Shown one piece after another: positions 1-12,431 of a stretch of 64,000 nucleotides of DNA. A program made the translations under genes and the position numbers. The stretch comes from Hydractinia symbiolongicarpus (lineage: Eukaryota; Cnidaria; Hydrozoa; Anthoathecata; Hydractiniidae). Location: NCBI RefSeq assembly GCF_029227915.1, contig NC_079876.1:23560001-23624000 (forward strand), read 5' to 3'. The notes under the pieces were generated by a model that was given only the letters and a program-made list of their open reading frames with translations, had not been told where the DNA came from and did not search any database. Positions within the stretch are counted from its first letter, which is position 1, and the number at the start of each line of letters is the position of its first letter.

Positions 1-921
1 AATAACCAATCAGATTATTATTAAATCTATCAAAGAAGTAGAAAAAAGTTTCTCCAGAATAATCATTTAAGGTGAATACTAACCGGACACAAGCGTTCGC
101 CATGTCAAATGAATTTAGTTTGCATTTGTTTGCAAAATTTGCGAGCAATATTTTAGAAGCAAAAAGCGCGGGGGGATAAAAAAAAATGTTGAGACTATTT
201 AGTCTACCACTCTACAAATTGAGACTGGGTGATATGTAAAATTATTGCAAGCCATTTTGATAACCAAAACCCATAAACAATTTCGTCATTTTTTGAAGGT
301 TTAAACATTCGAAACAAATACAAATTTTTGATAAATGCTTTGGAAATGGATTATTGGCAATTTGTTTTACGGTTCACACCAAAGGGAACAATGTTATTGT
401 GTGAGAATCGCAAAGTGAATAAAAAAATTGCATATAACCTGTTTACGATTAATATTCGCATATGTGTGAACTAAACTGTAAGAAAGCTTTTCAACATCCG
501 ATAAAATTCTAATAAATTTTTAACTAAGGAGTTTTTTTAAAAATGACGACCAATATAATCTTGTTTTTTGATGGTAGAAAGTATATGTAGTATATGTGTT
601 TTACTTTGCCTCCCAAACTGTATTGTATGAACTCGTCAGGTTTGGCACTTATTTGACTAATATGTTTTGTTAACAAAACATAATGGCACTAATTGACAAT
701 TTTACACTGAAGAAGTTGAAAGTAAATTCCATGTGTGAGTGAGTGAGAACTCACTCACACATGGAATTTACTTTTATCTCAGCAGTGTAACTGACTTAAA
801 TATCTTCCAGACGGCGACAGAAAGTGCCGTACTCAGGAATAATAATTAATTATAATTAATAATAATTAAAGATTCACCATTAGATGCTAAATTTTGTACA
901 CAAGCAAGAAACAAAACTTAC
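1..921. other. AT-rich non-coding sequence, probably IFT74 intron
   Basis: No exon was recognised here. Because the last visible IFT74 exon (922-981) ends in a good splice donor and about 100 C-terminal residues are still missing, this stretch is probably the next intron. It contains one perfect palindrome, listed separately at 702-790. Confidence 0.5.
702..790. repeat. Perfect palindrome inside a small fold-back element
   Basis: Two 26-base arms (719-744 and 749-774) are exact reverse complements around a 4-base loop. Outside them, TTACACTG at 702-709 is matched by CAGTGTAA at 783-790, with unpaired bases between. The nested inverted ends suggest a miniature fold-back transposable element rather than a gene hairpin. 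It lies in the presumed IFT74 intron. Confidence 0.75.
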
Positions 922-3900
922 AGATCTTTTTTCTTCAGCACCTCTCTTCAGGGAGTTCAAATCATTGTATGTGGTCAACTCCTGCAAATAAACATTAAAT
1001 TTATAAACTCATAAAAAACATTATCATGCACCTCAGGTGGGAGCGGCTGACAGAATATTTTTGGATATTCGTGCAGTCGTTAGCCGAGAGTCGAATATCT
1101 CAGCAGATATCCGACATCGAATATCTGCTCGAGATATTCGATAGTCTCTCCGGCACTTTTATTTCTTCTATATATATAGTTCCTTTAAAAAATTACATCC
1201 AAGTCAATCAGATGGAGAGTTAAAACTAATTAAATATAAAAAAGTTATCAAACAAAGGATGTATTATATCGCACTCCATCTTGTATTGTTCTCGATAGTA
1301 GTACACAGAGGATAAGCAATCAGATGGAGAGCTGAAAATAACTAAACCCCAACTTTTTAAAACAACGAGAAACAAGAACAACGAAAAAGACAAAAACAAA
1401 ACAAAATAAAATATGGAGAGGTTCGCCACTTTAGATAATGATTTCTTTCCAATGGTGCATAATAAAACAAATATTCAGCGCGGTGAAATCGGATATCGTA
1501 ATTATTAAGTCTCGGTTTGTTTATATTCGACTCCGCTGCGCGTCGTCGAATATCACAAGCTCGACGGAATAATTACGGATATCCGATTTTACCTTGCTGA
1601 ATATCTGTTTATTATCCATTTACAGATATTTCAACGTTGACATATTAAGGTATACATTACTGTTGTATTACTTTATCTAAAATTTTATGTTTTTTTAAAA
1701 TAACAAGAAACACCTGTCTGTCTGACACTCACATCATTCATTTTTTTAACAAGGTTTTAATAAGATTGTTTAACTCGAACTTTTAGTAACTTAAACTTTT
1801 TTAAATGCCCCTAGGGGCTCCAGTTAAGCTGCGGATATTGTATTAATAAATGCTGTTCTCAAATAAATAAATTTGACGTGAAAAATCAAAGTAAAAAAGC
1901 TGCGAAAAATATTTTGAAATATGAAATATGATTATTATTGTAGAGAAAACTTTCCTTATATCTTTATTTTAATCTTTCTTTTTTTTCCGCACTATGTTTT
2001 TCTGATAACAAATAATTTTGTCTCCGAATAATAACTAACACTCTCTTAGGATTATTTGGTTAGCATCTATCCTCCTTAAAGTGTTAATTTGCTAGACATA
2101 GTATGTCCATTTTTTAGAATTGCTTCAAGCTCCCACTTTAGAACCATTAATCCGTGTTAATACGTCGCCCTCAGCTGCAGGTATTAAATAAAAATTTTTG
2201 ATGGGTACTGTAGACCTTATCATTTCAGTCATCCTCTACACTCGCCAGAGTTGTTCAATCCGCAGACGAAGGTAAATACACGTGTGGCGCAATCGAATAA
2301 TTTGGAGAAAAATTCACCAGATGTTAATATTGTAGGTATATTAGAGATAAGGTAAAAAGTTTTATTTATTACAGTCAAATCAACAACTGAAGGAGCAACT
2401 GATAATCACCAAAATGTTGATCGCAATTCGATTTTGGCAAGGCTTTGTGTATAAGATTCGCGCCGTTGTAATAAGGCCAATAATGTGAAGTCAAGCATAT
2501 ATTAAGTCGCAATTCCAGGCGTCGGCCAATGCTTAAAACTAATATTTGAAGTAAATAGTTATTATATAGATAATTACCCGCGTTTCATGCAATTTGCAAA
2601 AGGAAAAAGAACAGAAAAAGCAGGATAAAGAGAAACTTTTTTGACAGAAAGCAAAACCTTAACGAACGAACAAGATTTAAGCAAAAAAATAAATCGAATA
2701 TTATGTTAACATTATTCGCGGGTGATTTGCATCCTAGGTATAAAGAGTGCATTTTCGTTATAAATGATGCATCTTAGGCATGAAGTATGTAACTTAGGTA
2801 TAAGGGGGTGCATCTTACTTATGAGGTGTGCATCTTAGGTATAAATGGTGCATCTTCGGTATAAATGGCGCATCTTGGGTACGAGGTGTGCATCTTAGGT
2901 GTGAGGGGGCATCTTAGGCATGACAGGTACAGCTAAGGTATGAAAGGTGCATCTATGTATAAGGGGTACATTTTAGGCCTGAAGGGCATGGCTAAGTTAA
3001 AAAGGGTACATCAAAGGTATGAGGGGTGCACCTAACGCATGAGAATTCATCTTAGGTATGAGATTTGCATCTTAAGTATGAAGAGTGCATCTTCGGTATA
3101 AATGATGCATCATAAATATGAAGGATGCATCTTCGGTATAAGGAGTCATCTGACGCACGCGATTTTTATCTTAGGCATGAGATTTGCATCTTAGGTATGA
3201 AGAGTGCATCTTCGGTATAAATGATGCATCATAGATATGAAGGATGCATCATAGATATGAAGGATGCATCTTCGGTATAAGGGGTGCATCTTAGATGTGA
3301 GGTGTGCATCTTAGGTGTGAGGGGTGCATCTTAGGCATGAAACGTAAAGCTAAGGTATGAAGGTGCATCTTACGTATGAGGGGTGCATCTTAGGCATGAG
3401 AGTTACAGCGATAGTATCAAGGCTGCATCTTAGCTATGAGGGGTACATCTTAGGTATGACATTTGCATCTTAGGTATGAGGTGCGTATGCTAGGTATGAG
3501 GTGCGCATCTTAGGTGTGGGGGATGCATCTTAAGCATGACAGGTACAGGTAAGGTAACAAGGGTGCATTTTAGGTATGAGGGGTACATCTTAGGTACGAA
3601 GAGTACAGCTAAGGTATGAAGAGTACAGCTAAGTTATAAAGGGTGCATCGTAGGTATGAGGCGTGCATTTTAGGTATGAGGGGTGTATCTTAGGTATGTG
3701 ATTTGCATCTTAGGTATGAAGAGTACAGCTAAGTTATAAAGAGTGCATCTTCGATATGAAGGGTGCATCTTAGGTATGGGGAAGTGCACCTTAGGTATGA
3801 GGCGTGCATCGCAGGTATAAGGTGTGTGCATATTAGGTGCGAGGGGTGCACCTTAGGCATGAATGGTAAAGCTAAGGTATGCAGGGTGTATCTTAGGTAT

Positions 3901-6900
3901 TAAGGGTGCATTTTAGGTATGCGGGGTGCATTTAGGTATGGGGTGTGCATCTTAGGCATGGGAGGGGGATCCATCTTGGGGTGTTAAGTGTACTTGTTGT
4001 GAGTTTTTGATGAGTTAATACACGTTTGCCGAATTACATGTTTTTATAATTTTATAATTTTTATGTGTTTGCTTTAACATCATATTCAGCATCTTTAGGA
4101 TGGTGTTTGTATTATTTTTAACTTAATACAACATGTGAAAATGCTGGCTTGGTAGTATTAATGTCATGGTTAAAGCCTTCGATTTCAAGATGATTAATAA
4201 ATTTATTTTAAAAAAAATTATTCTAACAGGTGTTTGTTTGTCTAGCTGAAGGTTAGTGTGTCTACGGGGGACGGGCGACGAGCTAACAAGTAGTCTAAAT
4301 TATAAGACCCAACTTTGCGTCTGTGAGCCAAAGATGATTGCTGCAAGTAGCGGCGAGTGAACTCCTGTAGATTATCCCTACGAATGAACTGCCGTGGATT
4401 TCCACGGTCTTATGACTAGTAGAACTTAATTCATTTAATTATGTTGTTAGGAATTAATTTGTCTCGATAGGACTACGTTTTAAGAAGCACATACCTCTTG
4501 CATTTTTGCGATTTTTTCTTTCAACGAATTCAGTTCGTCTGTAATTTTGGTTTCTAACTAGAGTAAAGAAAATCATAGTAACCTTAACGTTTTGCAAATT
4601 TTTTTCACATGGCGCAAAAAATACATCAAAAAGCTCCAACAAACAACACTGTCAGTAACAAGATTGTACCTGTTGAACTTTCTCTAAATCGCTTTGAAGT
4701 CTTGCATGCTCTGAAAGAAATAATTAAAATATAAATAAAGAATCAGGTATCATGACGATGCATTTAGGATTTGATGTCTACACATGGGGAAGAGTTTTAA
4801 CATCAAGAGAGCTGCTATTTTTAGACTTTACGGTGGGTTTTTTGATGCATTTTGCTTCAGCTGTCATTTTTATATTACTTCATTTTCATGCGTAATTTTG
4901 CACCATGATGTTGCTATTAGGTTGATATAAGAAAACCTTTACCAAAAATAAATGTTTTTTAGTACTTCCCGAAGAAAGTGAAAGTTCAAATATATTTGAG
5001 TTTATTAAAGTCTACTTTTAAAGGTTTTATATGCTTCATAACCTATCAGGGAGTACAAAATATGATAGTTACTAATTAACGTCTTCTAATTGCAAAAGGT
5101 AGGGCGAGATGCTCTAATTTGTCTCTATGAACCAACAAATGTCTTCTTTAATATAAAGTTATTGAGACTGAAGGGCTGTGAAAAGGAATTGGACATACAT
5201 TGAAGAAATTTACCTTAACATAATATATAAACGAATTATATTACCCGTATACGTCTGTCTGAAAAATTCACGGGCGATCCCGTGGATTTTTCCATGGGCC
5301 ACCGACTAGTTTAAACAAATTTTGTTCCTTTTAAAGTTAAATTCAGTTACATACAAACAGGTAATAACCAGTTACCGCTTTCCTACTCTGAAAAAAAGGT
5401 AACTCTACCTCCGTCCAAACCGTGAGCTGTCTCCTTTGATTTGTTCATTTCGTTCTCTTTAAAATCCAAATCATTCTAAAATAGAGGAGATTTACAAAAT
5501 TATTTTTTAGAAGGGATATTATCAAAGGTTTAGTTTTAAATACTTATCTTTAAGGGCTTTTTTTCGAAAAATATTTGGAAGGCTGTATTGTATTGCAGCA
5601 CAAAATCAAACTTATACACACATCGAGACAACAAGCTAAATATAACAAAGAAAGTTAAGCAAGAAGACTATTGAGAAAAAAAGCGGTTCTACAACAGTCT
5701 ACCTGTATTTGTTTTAGTTCATTCCCAGATGGCATGTGTTTAGTTTGAATGGTAGCCTAGAATATATAAGCAGTACTATTATTATTATTCGAAATATTTA
5801 TACAGAATATAGCCACTTCAATGTTTTGAAACACTGTTACCAATGTGGGTCCTGTGTTCTGAACGTATATATTAGGTATACACCGGCATGGTCTGCCAAA
5901 TTTCCCTCACTTAGCAGTGGTGTGCCTTGTAATTGTGGTAAAGACACTTGCTAAACAGGCACGCGCTGTACATCGAACTACGGACCTTATGATTACGAAG
6001 CAAACTCCATAACCACAAGGCCACGCAATTGTAGTGCAATAAAACAGAAGGTGAATTTTTCTTGTTACAAAGAGAATAAACTATTTGAATACAGCGTAAA
6101 AGAGCACTCGACTACATTTACAACATTTCAAGAAACTTAAAATCAACTATTCCTTTTTGTATAATCCAAAAAAATGTTTAGACATCGTTCTTACTCGACT
6201 GATTTTCTCAAGCAGTTGGACGATTTCTGCTTCAAGACTTCTTTGTTTTTCCTGAAAAAAAATGGCAAATCAAATCAAGTAGTAACGCTAAATCAGCTTA
6301 CTATCGCAGAAAACTTGAAGAATGATTAATTTTTGCCATACTAATCATTTTACTATATAGCAGGTTATTATTTCAAGAGAAAAAAATTAGCTTGATTTTA
6401 AATACTTCTGATCTAAACAAAATTTTGTTTTTCCATTTTCCATATTGTTCTTAAATTCTTATGTAGCAACCTAAAGGAAGTTAGTGTGAGTTGTGTGAGT
6501 GTAAAACTGACAGTGGACAATAGCCGATTCTGGTAAAGGGGGAAAGAATAGAAGGTCAGTGCGTAAAAGTTAGTTTTGACAAGTTTTTTCCTTGACATGC
6601 CAAAAGCCTCGTGTTTTTGTATGTGAGATTTTATACTTACTTCTGCTTCTTGTTTATTTTTGTCGAAGGTGGCTAAGAATTCTACAAAAAAAAAAAAAGA
6701 ACACTACAACTAAAATAAAAAATATTGCTACAAATCCATCAGCGCAAGCAAAAGTTTAGCTAGACGAAGTGTCATTACCAAATATGGTAATATAATGATT
6801 ACTTCGGCGGAAAATGAGAAAATCGGCACAATAAAAAGAAGACAACAAAATTGATTCATTAGATAATATATAAACTTCTTGAAAAATCAAAAAAAAAAGG

Positions 6901-9900
6901 AAATTTAATACCGTCCATATCTTCCTCTCTCTTTTTCAATTCTTTAAACTTTGCGGTTCTCTCCCCTAAAATATAATACAGGGACAGAAAACTCATTTAA
7001 ATCTAAAATGACATGCGGTTAGATTTCATATCAGTGGTAGAGAAGATGCATTAAAATAATCCTTACGCACTTTGGTGGCGTTATTACAAAAAGCTGAAAT
7101 AGAAGAAAATAAAATAGCTTTTATACCATGATGTTCCTCTAAATCCATATCAAGTTGATTAATTTCATCTTGTAATTTCTCAGTCTTTTCTTGAATCTCC
7201 TTTACTCTATGAAGAAGTACACAGCAACATTAACAATAATTAAAATTAAAAAAAACTTTTAACGATGCATATACATACCTGTGTTCCATCCTGGCAATCT
7301 CTTGATTATCCTCTTTCACCTAGAAACAAATTGACACAACCAATACACGTATAAATCCTAGAGATGGTATGGTGATGAATTAGTCCTCTGATATATATAC
7401 AATAACGCTGAAAAATTTTGGTTATTTCTTTCTAGGTAAATTTTCGGCAAAGTTCATCTTGTACGACTCAGTATATTTAAGAGAGCTAGAAAATCACTGT
7501 TTTAACAAGACATGCAATCCCTACCTGTTTCAGCAATCTTTCACGTTCTTCGGCTGGAGTTTCCTTTTTCTTCATCTCGTCGACAAGTGAAATTCGTTTC
7601 TCTTCTAATTCATGGATCTTTTCATGCAAAGTCACTATGAACAGGATAAATCGATGCATTAAAATAACATATAATTATATTCTTATGCTATTATAATAAC
7701 ACAAACGAAAAGGCACAGCCATAAATAAATATGCTGATTTTAAGACATCCAGGTAAAATATGAAATTTCAATGAACTGCCTCTTGCTTCTGAGAATTTCA
7801 AAAATAGTTTTCTTTCGACTAATCATAAAATTTCAACCTTGTAATTTTGTTAAACAAACATTTCTTGCTTTAAATCTGTGCTTGAAAACCCGTGTAACAA
7901 ATATACACATAAAAAGCAAAAAGGTGATACCAGCTTCTTGTTTAACAGGGGATTGTGAGATTTCCTATAAAAAATGTGAAAACGAGTAATTAAACCATTG
8001 CAGTTTTTTGTATTTCTACAAAAAAAATGAAAAAAAAGAAAACCCAGATTTCAAGCAACTTAAGACTTTGATAAACCAAAAGATTGACTGTCAACGCAAT
8101 TTGTAAAGTTTTGCTATAACAACTCATTTGAAAATATGCTTGCCTTGTATAAGCGAATTTATTTTTATATTAGTTTTTTTTCTTAAAACCCCGTTCAATC
8201 AAGCTACACTTAAAAAAGACACGGCAATCTGACAATTACACATAACCCCACCATCCATTCCCCAAACGGTAAAAAATCAAAGAATGTAATATTGTGAAAT
8301 TTTCAAATCAGTTCGAAATGATTTCTATGCAAAATCGATGTTTCAAAATCGATGCTTCACGGCATGAAATATTTAAACGTCACGTTTAAAACTTATGACC
8401 TATGCGTCCTCCCTAATGCATCTGTTAAGTGAGAAGACTTGAGTTGTAAGTTACATTTTACACAAACAAATGAAACCACAGAAATGTAAACATGCCACAA
8501 TTAGCTCAAACAATCTGTTTTAGAAAACAATGATGTGTACATACCTCTTCCATTTCGTCAATTTTAACATTTAAATTGTCTAAATCTTGTTGCTTCTTCT
8601 CAAGCTCCTAAACCAAATTATTGAATTCACAACATATCACAAAGCATTCATTAAACAAAAAACAATACTTTTTACCTGTTGTAACTTTATATTTCTGTTT
8701 TTCAACATCGCATATTTTTCTCTTGCATTTGGTGGCTACAGAGAAATTGAAAAATCATTTTATAGCTTAAAATTATAATTTCATACTTTACAAAGACGTA
8801 CAGTAGCAGAAAATACAAACAATCCAATAAAAATAATGATGTAATACCATGTCAGCGACTAAGCTTTCTGTCATTCTCCTTTCTTGATCCAACTCAAGTT
8901 CAAGTTGTTTTAATTGCATATCTTTGCTACAAAATAATAACATAATACCTTGATAAAGTTACTTAATTTGCACAAACCAAATTGAGCAAGTGAGAATGGT
9001 TGACTGCTAGAGTAAACAAAATTCGTTATAGCATGAGAAAAAAGAAAAAGATAGAAAAGAACATCAAAAGTAAAATGTTAGCACAAGTCTGTGCTAACAT
9101 TTTAAGCATACTTCCCTTTCTTTATGCATACTTTTAAAGCAAGTGAGTTAGGATTAAATGAAATGATCATTATTAAATTCAAACGCTTTCGTTGCCTTTT
9201 TGTTTTAACATTGTAATAAAATGTTTACAAGTATAGGCTGAATACTAGAAGAATGGTGAAGAAAAAATAAGAAAAAAATTGTACTTAATAACACAGTACG
9301 ACTCACTCTTGCTTTTGAGCAAACAGTGTATCAATAGCTTTGGATTCTTTTTCATTTTGCTGTTTTAACTAAAAAGATGAATAAAATGTTTGAATGTTGT
9401 GACAAAACAATAGAACGCACACACAGGAATTCGACACAAATGAGCATATTGGATACATACCATAATATATATAATCTATTGTAACTTACAATTTGATAAT
9501 CTTCTTCCAAGTCTTCAAATCCTGCATTTGTGTTTAATTTATCGACAATCTAAATAAATCGGTAAAAATGGTAAAATGATGCATCGCAGATCCATAATAC
9601 TCTGCATAACAATACATGTATAACCAAATCTCAGGTTCACATGTCATCCGACAGATAAATAATAAAAAAATAGAATTTTTTTTACAGCATTGTAATCAGC
9701 AAGTTCCCCTTGCAAGTCTTTGATTTCTGAAGCTAATGCTTCGGCCCTATATAACAAAAAAATAAATCTTTACTGCATCCATTCCACCACAAAGAAATGT
9801 ATAAAAATGTTACTCCTAAGGGCGTGTATTTTTATGTGAAAAAAATCAGTTCTCTAGCCAAACGTAAGGAGGACACCACCTGAACAACTTATTGTTGACA

Positions 9901-12431
9901 TGACTGAACAAAAAAGAGTCGGAAAAGTTAATAAAGAAATCTAGTACATAGAAACTATTATTTCAAAGGAAAATTTTTATTTTTCTGACGAATCTTTCCA
10001 ATAGATTTAAGTTATTCCTTTCAATTTTCCATTCCATTTTTGTTTGAAAATTAAATTATATCACAAAGAGACATTAACCTTTTTTCATATGAGACATAGC
10101 TTGCATTTTCTTGATTAAATTGTGTAATTTCTTTAGTCATTTTGTTGATTTCACTGTTTAATTCAGTAATCTTTCCTCTGAAAAAAACAAATGTAAAAAA
10201 TACTCAGGCAAAAAATGCTTAACACATACTGACAACACTAAATAAATCAATTTTAAAACTTAGAACATCAAAGAAACAAAAACTTTCTCACCTTAGCATA
10301 CCAAGCCAGTATGACTTATCTTGAACTTGCCTTTGAGGACCTAGTTACAGAAGTAAAATATACAGCTTTTGTTTTCTTTAAACATGCAACTTACACAAAG
10401 AATAAAATGGGAAATGAAGCAAATAGAATGGAAGTCTCAATAAAAGAATAAGCTGTATTTAATCAAGTTTATTCATGCACCTCAATACTGTACTATAAAA
10501 AATCATGAAAGACATGCACTATTTGCATAAAGTTTTTTATTTAGCACATAATGTGTAATAGGGTAAAGTTACTTAAAGACCTGTTTTGAAAGAAAGAGTA
10601 AAAATATTGTTAAAAAAAAAATCCCGAAAAAGCAGTAGCAATAAAATAGTAAGCTGAATTTCCAAATCAGAACAGGAATGATAGTTTTCAATAAACCTTG
10701 AGTCTATACCTTGTGATTGCGTTTTAATTCCACCAAGACCTTGTCTTGTCACAGGTCGGTCGGAGACTTGAACCATGGAATTTAATGCTAAAAGAAAGAA
10801 GAAAATTGTGATAAAAAGTTTTTAGATGAGTTATGGAAAGCTAAAAGACATTTTTGATCCTATGTTGTATCTTAAAAAATGATTTATGCATGAAACAATT
10901 GCATATATATGTCTCAAAGATATTAATATAACAATTAGAAATATCTATAAAGTTTAACTTTTATGTGTCGAACTGTTCTTTAACACAGAAAAAAGACTGA
11001 AGAAGATTTTTATGCAGTTGCTTTTGTAATGTTTAGATTTTTGTTCCTATATGTTTGCAAAGATTGAGTATTCTCCAATCTTTGAGAAGCAACAGTGTTC
11101 TGAAAGTGGGGTTCCAGACGTGAGGCTGTTATTAATATTCTGAGCCAACATATATAAAAGCAAATACAATGTAACTCAATGTCCAGTTGTATAAATTATT
11201 TTAAGTACAGCAATATGTCATCAATACTATCATAAACTATCTAGGAAATTAGTTCTGATAAGACAATCAATATATTATACCTCCACCTCCTAAACCACCT
11301 CCTCTTGTTCCTGGTCTCTAAATAATCATTAATCAGAACGTTATGTAGCACATACACATAAAAAAAGCATTCAACCTATTAATTTCATGTGACAATCTTA
11401 AAGTAGATATTCCCTGGACTAATACAAATAATGTATCCTAAAGAAAGCTTAATTTCAAAACAAAAGCCAGGTCAAAGTGTTTCTAAAATCAACAAAATAG
11501 CTCTATTGCAAAGACTGTAACCACATGGCATTTTAAAATAGGACCAGGTATATATTATCATTTATATTGCTAAGACAGATAAGTTGATTTAAATTTAAAA
11601 CTCTTGAGCAAAAAAACCTAAACCATATGATATGCTTATTGTTTGCTCCTTTCAGTGTTTGCTAAAACCAGGATGGTTAACTTTAACTAAATGTTCTCCA
11701 GCACAGATCTTATTCTCAAATTAAATTATGCTTTCTTTTTATGAAACAAAGATGTTTAAAACTTGTTTTACCAGCAGATCGAAAGTTAATATTTCAGGCT
11801 TTTCAAGGAGAGTGCAACAGCACACTCACACACACAATTTAATTAAGGTGTGCTATTGATAGCATATGCAAAATACCAATTTTTTAAGAGGTTCATCAAT
11901 GTATAACACATCTGAAATAACATCTAAATCATTTGATATGTACTTTTCGCTACATATACATGCTAATATCTTTTTGAAAAAGAGTGATATTTAAAAACTA
12001 ATCAATTTTAGCATTTTTAACCAGTTTTGGTCAACTTCAAGTACTTATGATCTTCACTTTATTGAATATGGCTTTGAAAATAACCTACCATCCCAGTTCC
12101 TAAAATGAGACAGAAAACAATATGAAAAATGTATTTTTTTAAAAAAATTCTTAGCAATCACTAAAAACTTTGTGGTTAAAAGCCATACCTGGTGGCCCAA
12201 ATCCTCCAGCTAAAAATGGTTTGTTAAGGAAAAAATATATATTAAAAATCATGACTTATACAAAGTGGAAAATAGGTGAAAGCAATATTAACAATAGAAG
12301 AAGCATTTTCACTTTGTGTAACACTATTATTTTGAAAAGATACCAGCAGTGCCCATCCGTCCACCATGTGCACCAGTACCCAACCTCAATGCTCCTGATG
12401 GGGGTCTTCCAGTCATTTTTTATTTAGTAAA
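922..12431 (-). CDS. IFT74: Intraflagellar transport protein 74, C-terminus off window
   Basis: IFT74 is a coiled-coil subunit of the IFT-B complex that pairs with IFT81 and carries tubulin along cilia. Twenty-five coding exons join in frame (485 codons; the human protein is about 600 aa): 12344-12416, 12189-12209, 12089-12099, 11281-11317, 10710-10787, 10292-10340, 10079-10177, 9686-9746, 9490-9549, 9307-9368, 8848-8926, 8676-8735, 8545-8607, 7931-7964, 7525-7634, 7279-7319, 7127-7206, 6912-6965, 6641-6681, 6195-6251, 5703-5756, 5409-5475, 4670-4710, 4495-4557, 922-981. The start MTGRPPSG opens a Gly/Arg/Pro-rich tail. RPVTRQGLGGIKT, DKSYWLGMLR, QENASYVSYEKR, VDKLNT, INQLDMDLEEH and ELKKREEDMD match the family in order, followed by long coiled coil. 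All junctions have GT-AG sites and compatible phases. About 100 C-terminal residues lie beyond base 1. Exon 3 is only 11 nt. The short exons 14 and 21 were placed by homology and are the least certain. Confidence 0.95.
1021..1160. repeat. Short run of GAATATCTC/GATATTCG inverted motifs
   Basis: The segment is dense in GAATATC and GATATTC words in both orientations, including CGAATATCTGCTCGAGATATTCG around 1118-1142, so it can fold on itself. Similar words recur in the fold-back element at 1466-1609, suggesting a related element. No coding potential was seen. Confidence 0.45.
1466..1609. repeat. Fold-back (MITE-like) element with imperfect ~45 bp arms
   Basis: The left arm begins AACAAATATTCAGCGCGG and the right arm, read in reverse complement, begins AACAGATATTCAGCAAGG. 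Both continue through ATCGGATATC(C)GTAATTATT. The centre holds a second palindrome, ATATTCGAC...GTCGAATAT. No transposase is present, so this would be a non-autonomous element or hairpin repeat. Confidence 0.65.
2721..3966. repeat. Minisatellite, ~20 bp unit, ~60 copies
   Basis: The unit is close to GGTGCATCTTAGGTATGAGG and repeats with many substitutions for about 1.25 kb. Two frequent variants can be seen: the main one with GCATCTTAGGTATGA, and one with TACAGCTAAGGTATGAA. Frequent one-base length changes break any reading frame. It sits in the large last visible intron of IFT74. Confidence 0.9.
5812..6033 (-). mobile_element. tRNA-derived SINE, family A copy 1
   Basis: Read on the minus strand, it starts GCGTGGCCTTGTGGTTATGG, which resembles a tRNA D-arm/A box, followed by a B-box-like GTAGTTCGATGTA. 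It continues through a body with TTTAGCAAGTGTCTTTACCACA and ends near CCCACATTGGTAACAGTG...TGAAGTGG. The same order of blocks occurs at 13152-13371 on the plus strand, which is why it is called a dispersed SINE. It lies inside an IFT74 intron, in the same orientation as the gene. Confidence 0.75.
9072..9103. repeat. Perfect 14 bp hairpin in IFT74 intron
   Basis: AAAATGTTAGCACA at 9072-9085 pairs exactly with TGTGCTAACATTTT at 9090-9103 across a four-base loop. It lies between IFT74 exons 10 and 11. It is too short for a typical animal microRNA precursor and is probably a remnant of an inverted repeat. Confidence 0.6.
11795..11876 (-). mobile_element. Fragment of hAT-like non-autonomous element
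   Basis: In reverse complement this matches the right half of the element at 30804-31007. The shared blocks are GCTATCAATAGCAC, a GTGTGTGTG run, GTGCTRTTGCAC and the end CTCCTTGAAAAGCCTG, which corresponds to CTCCTGAAAAGGCCTG. Only this half is recognisable. It sits in the intron between IFT74 exons 3 and 4. Confidence 0.6.
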
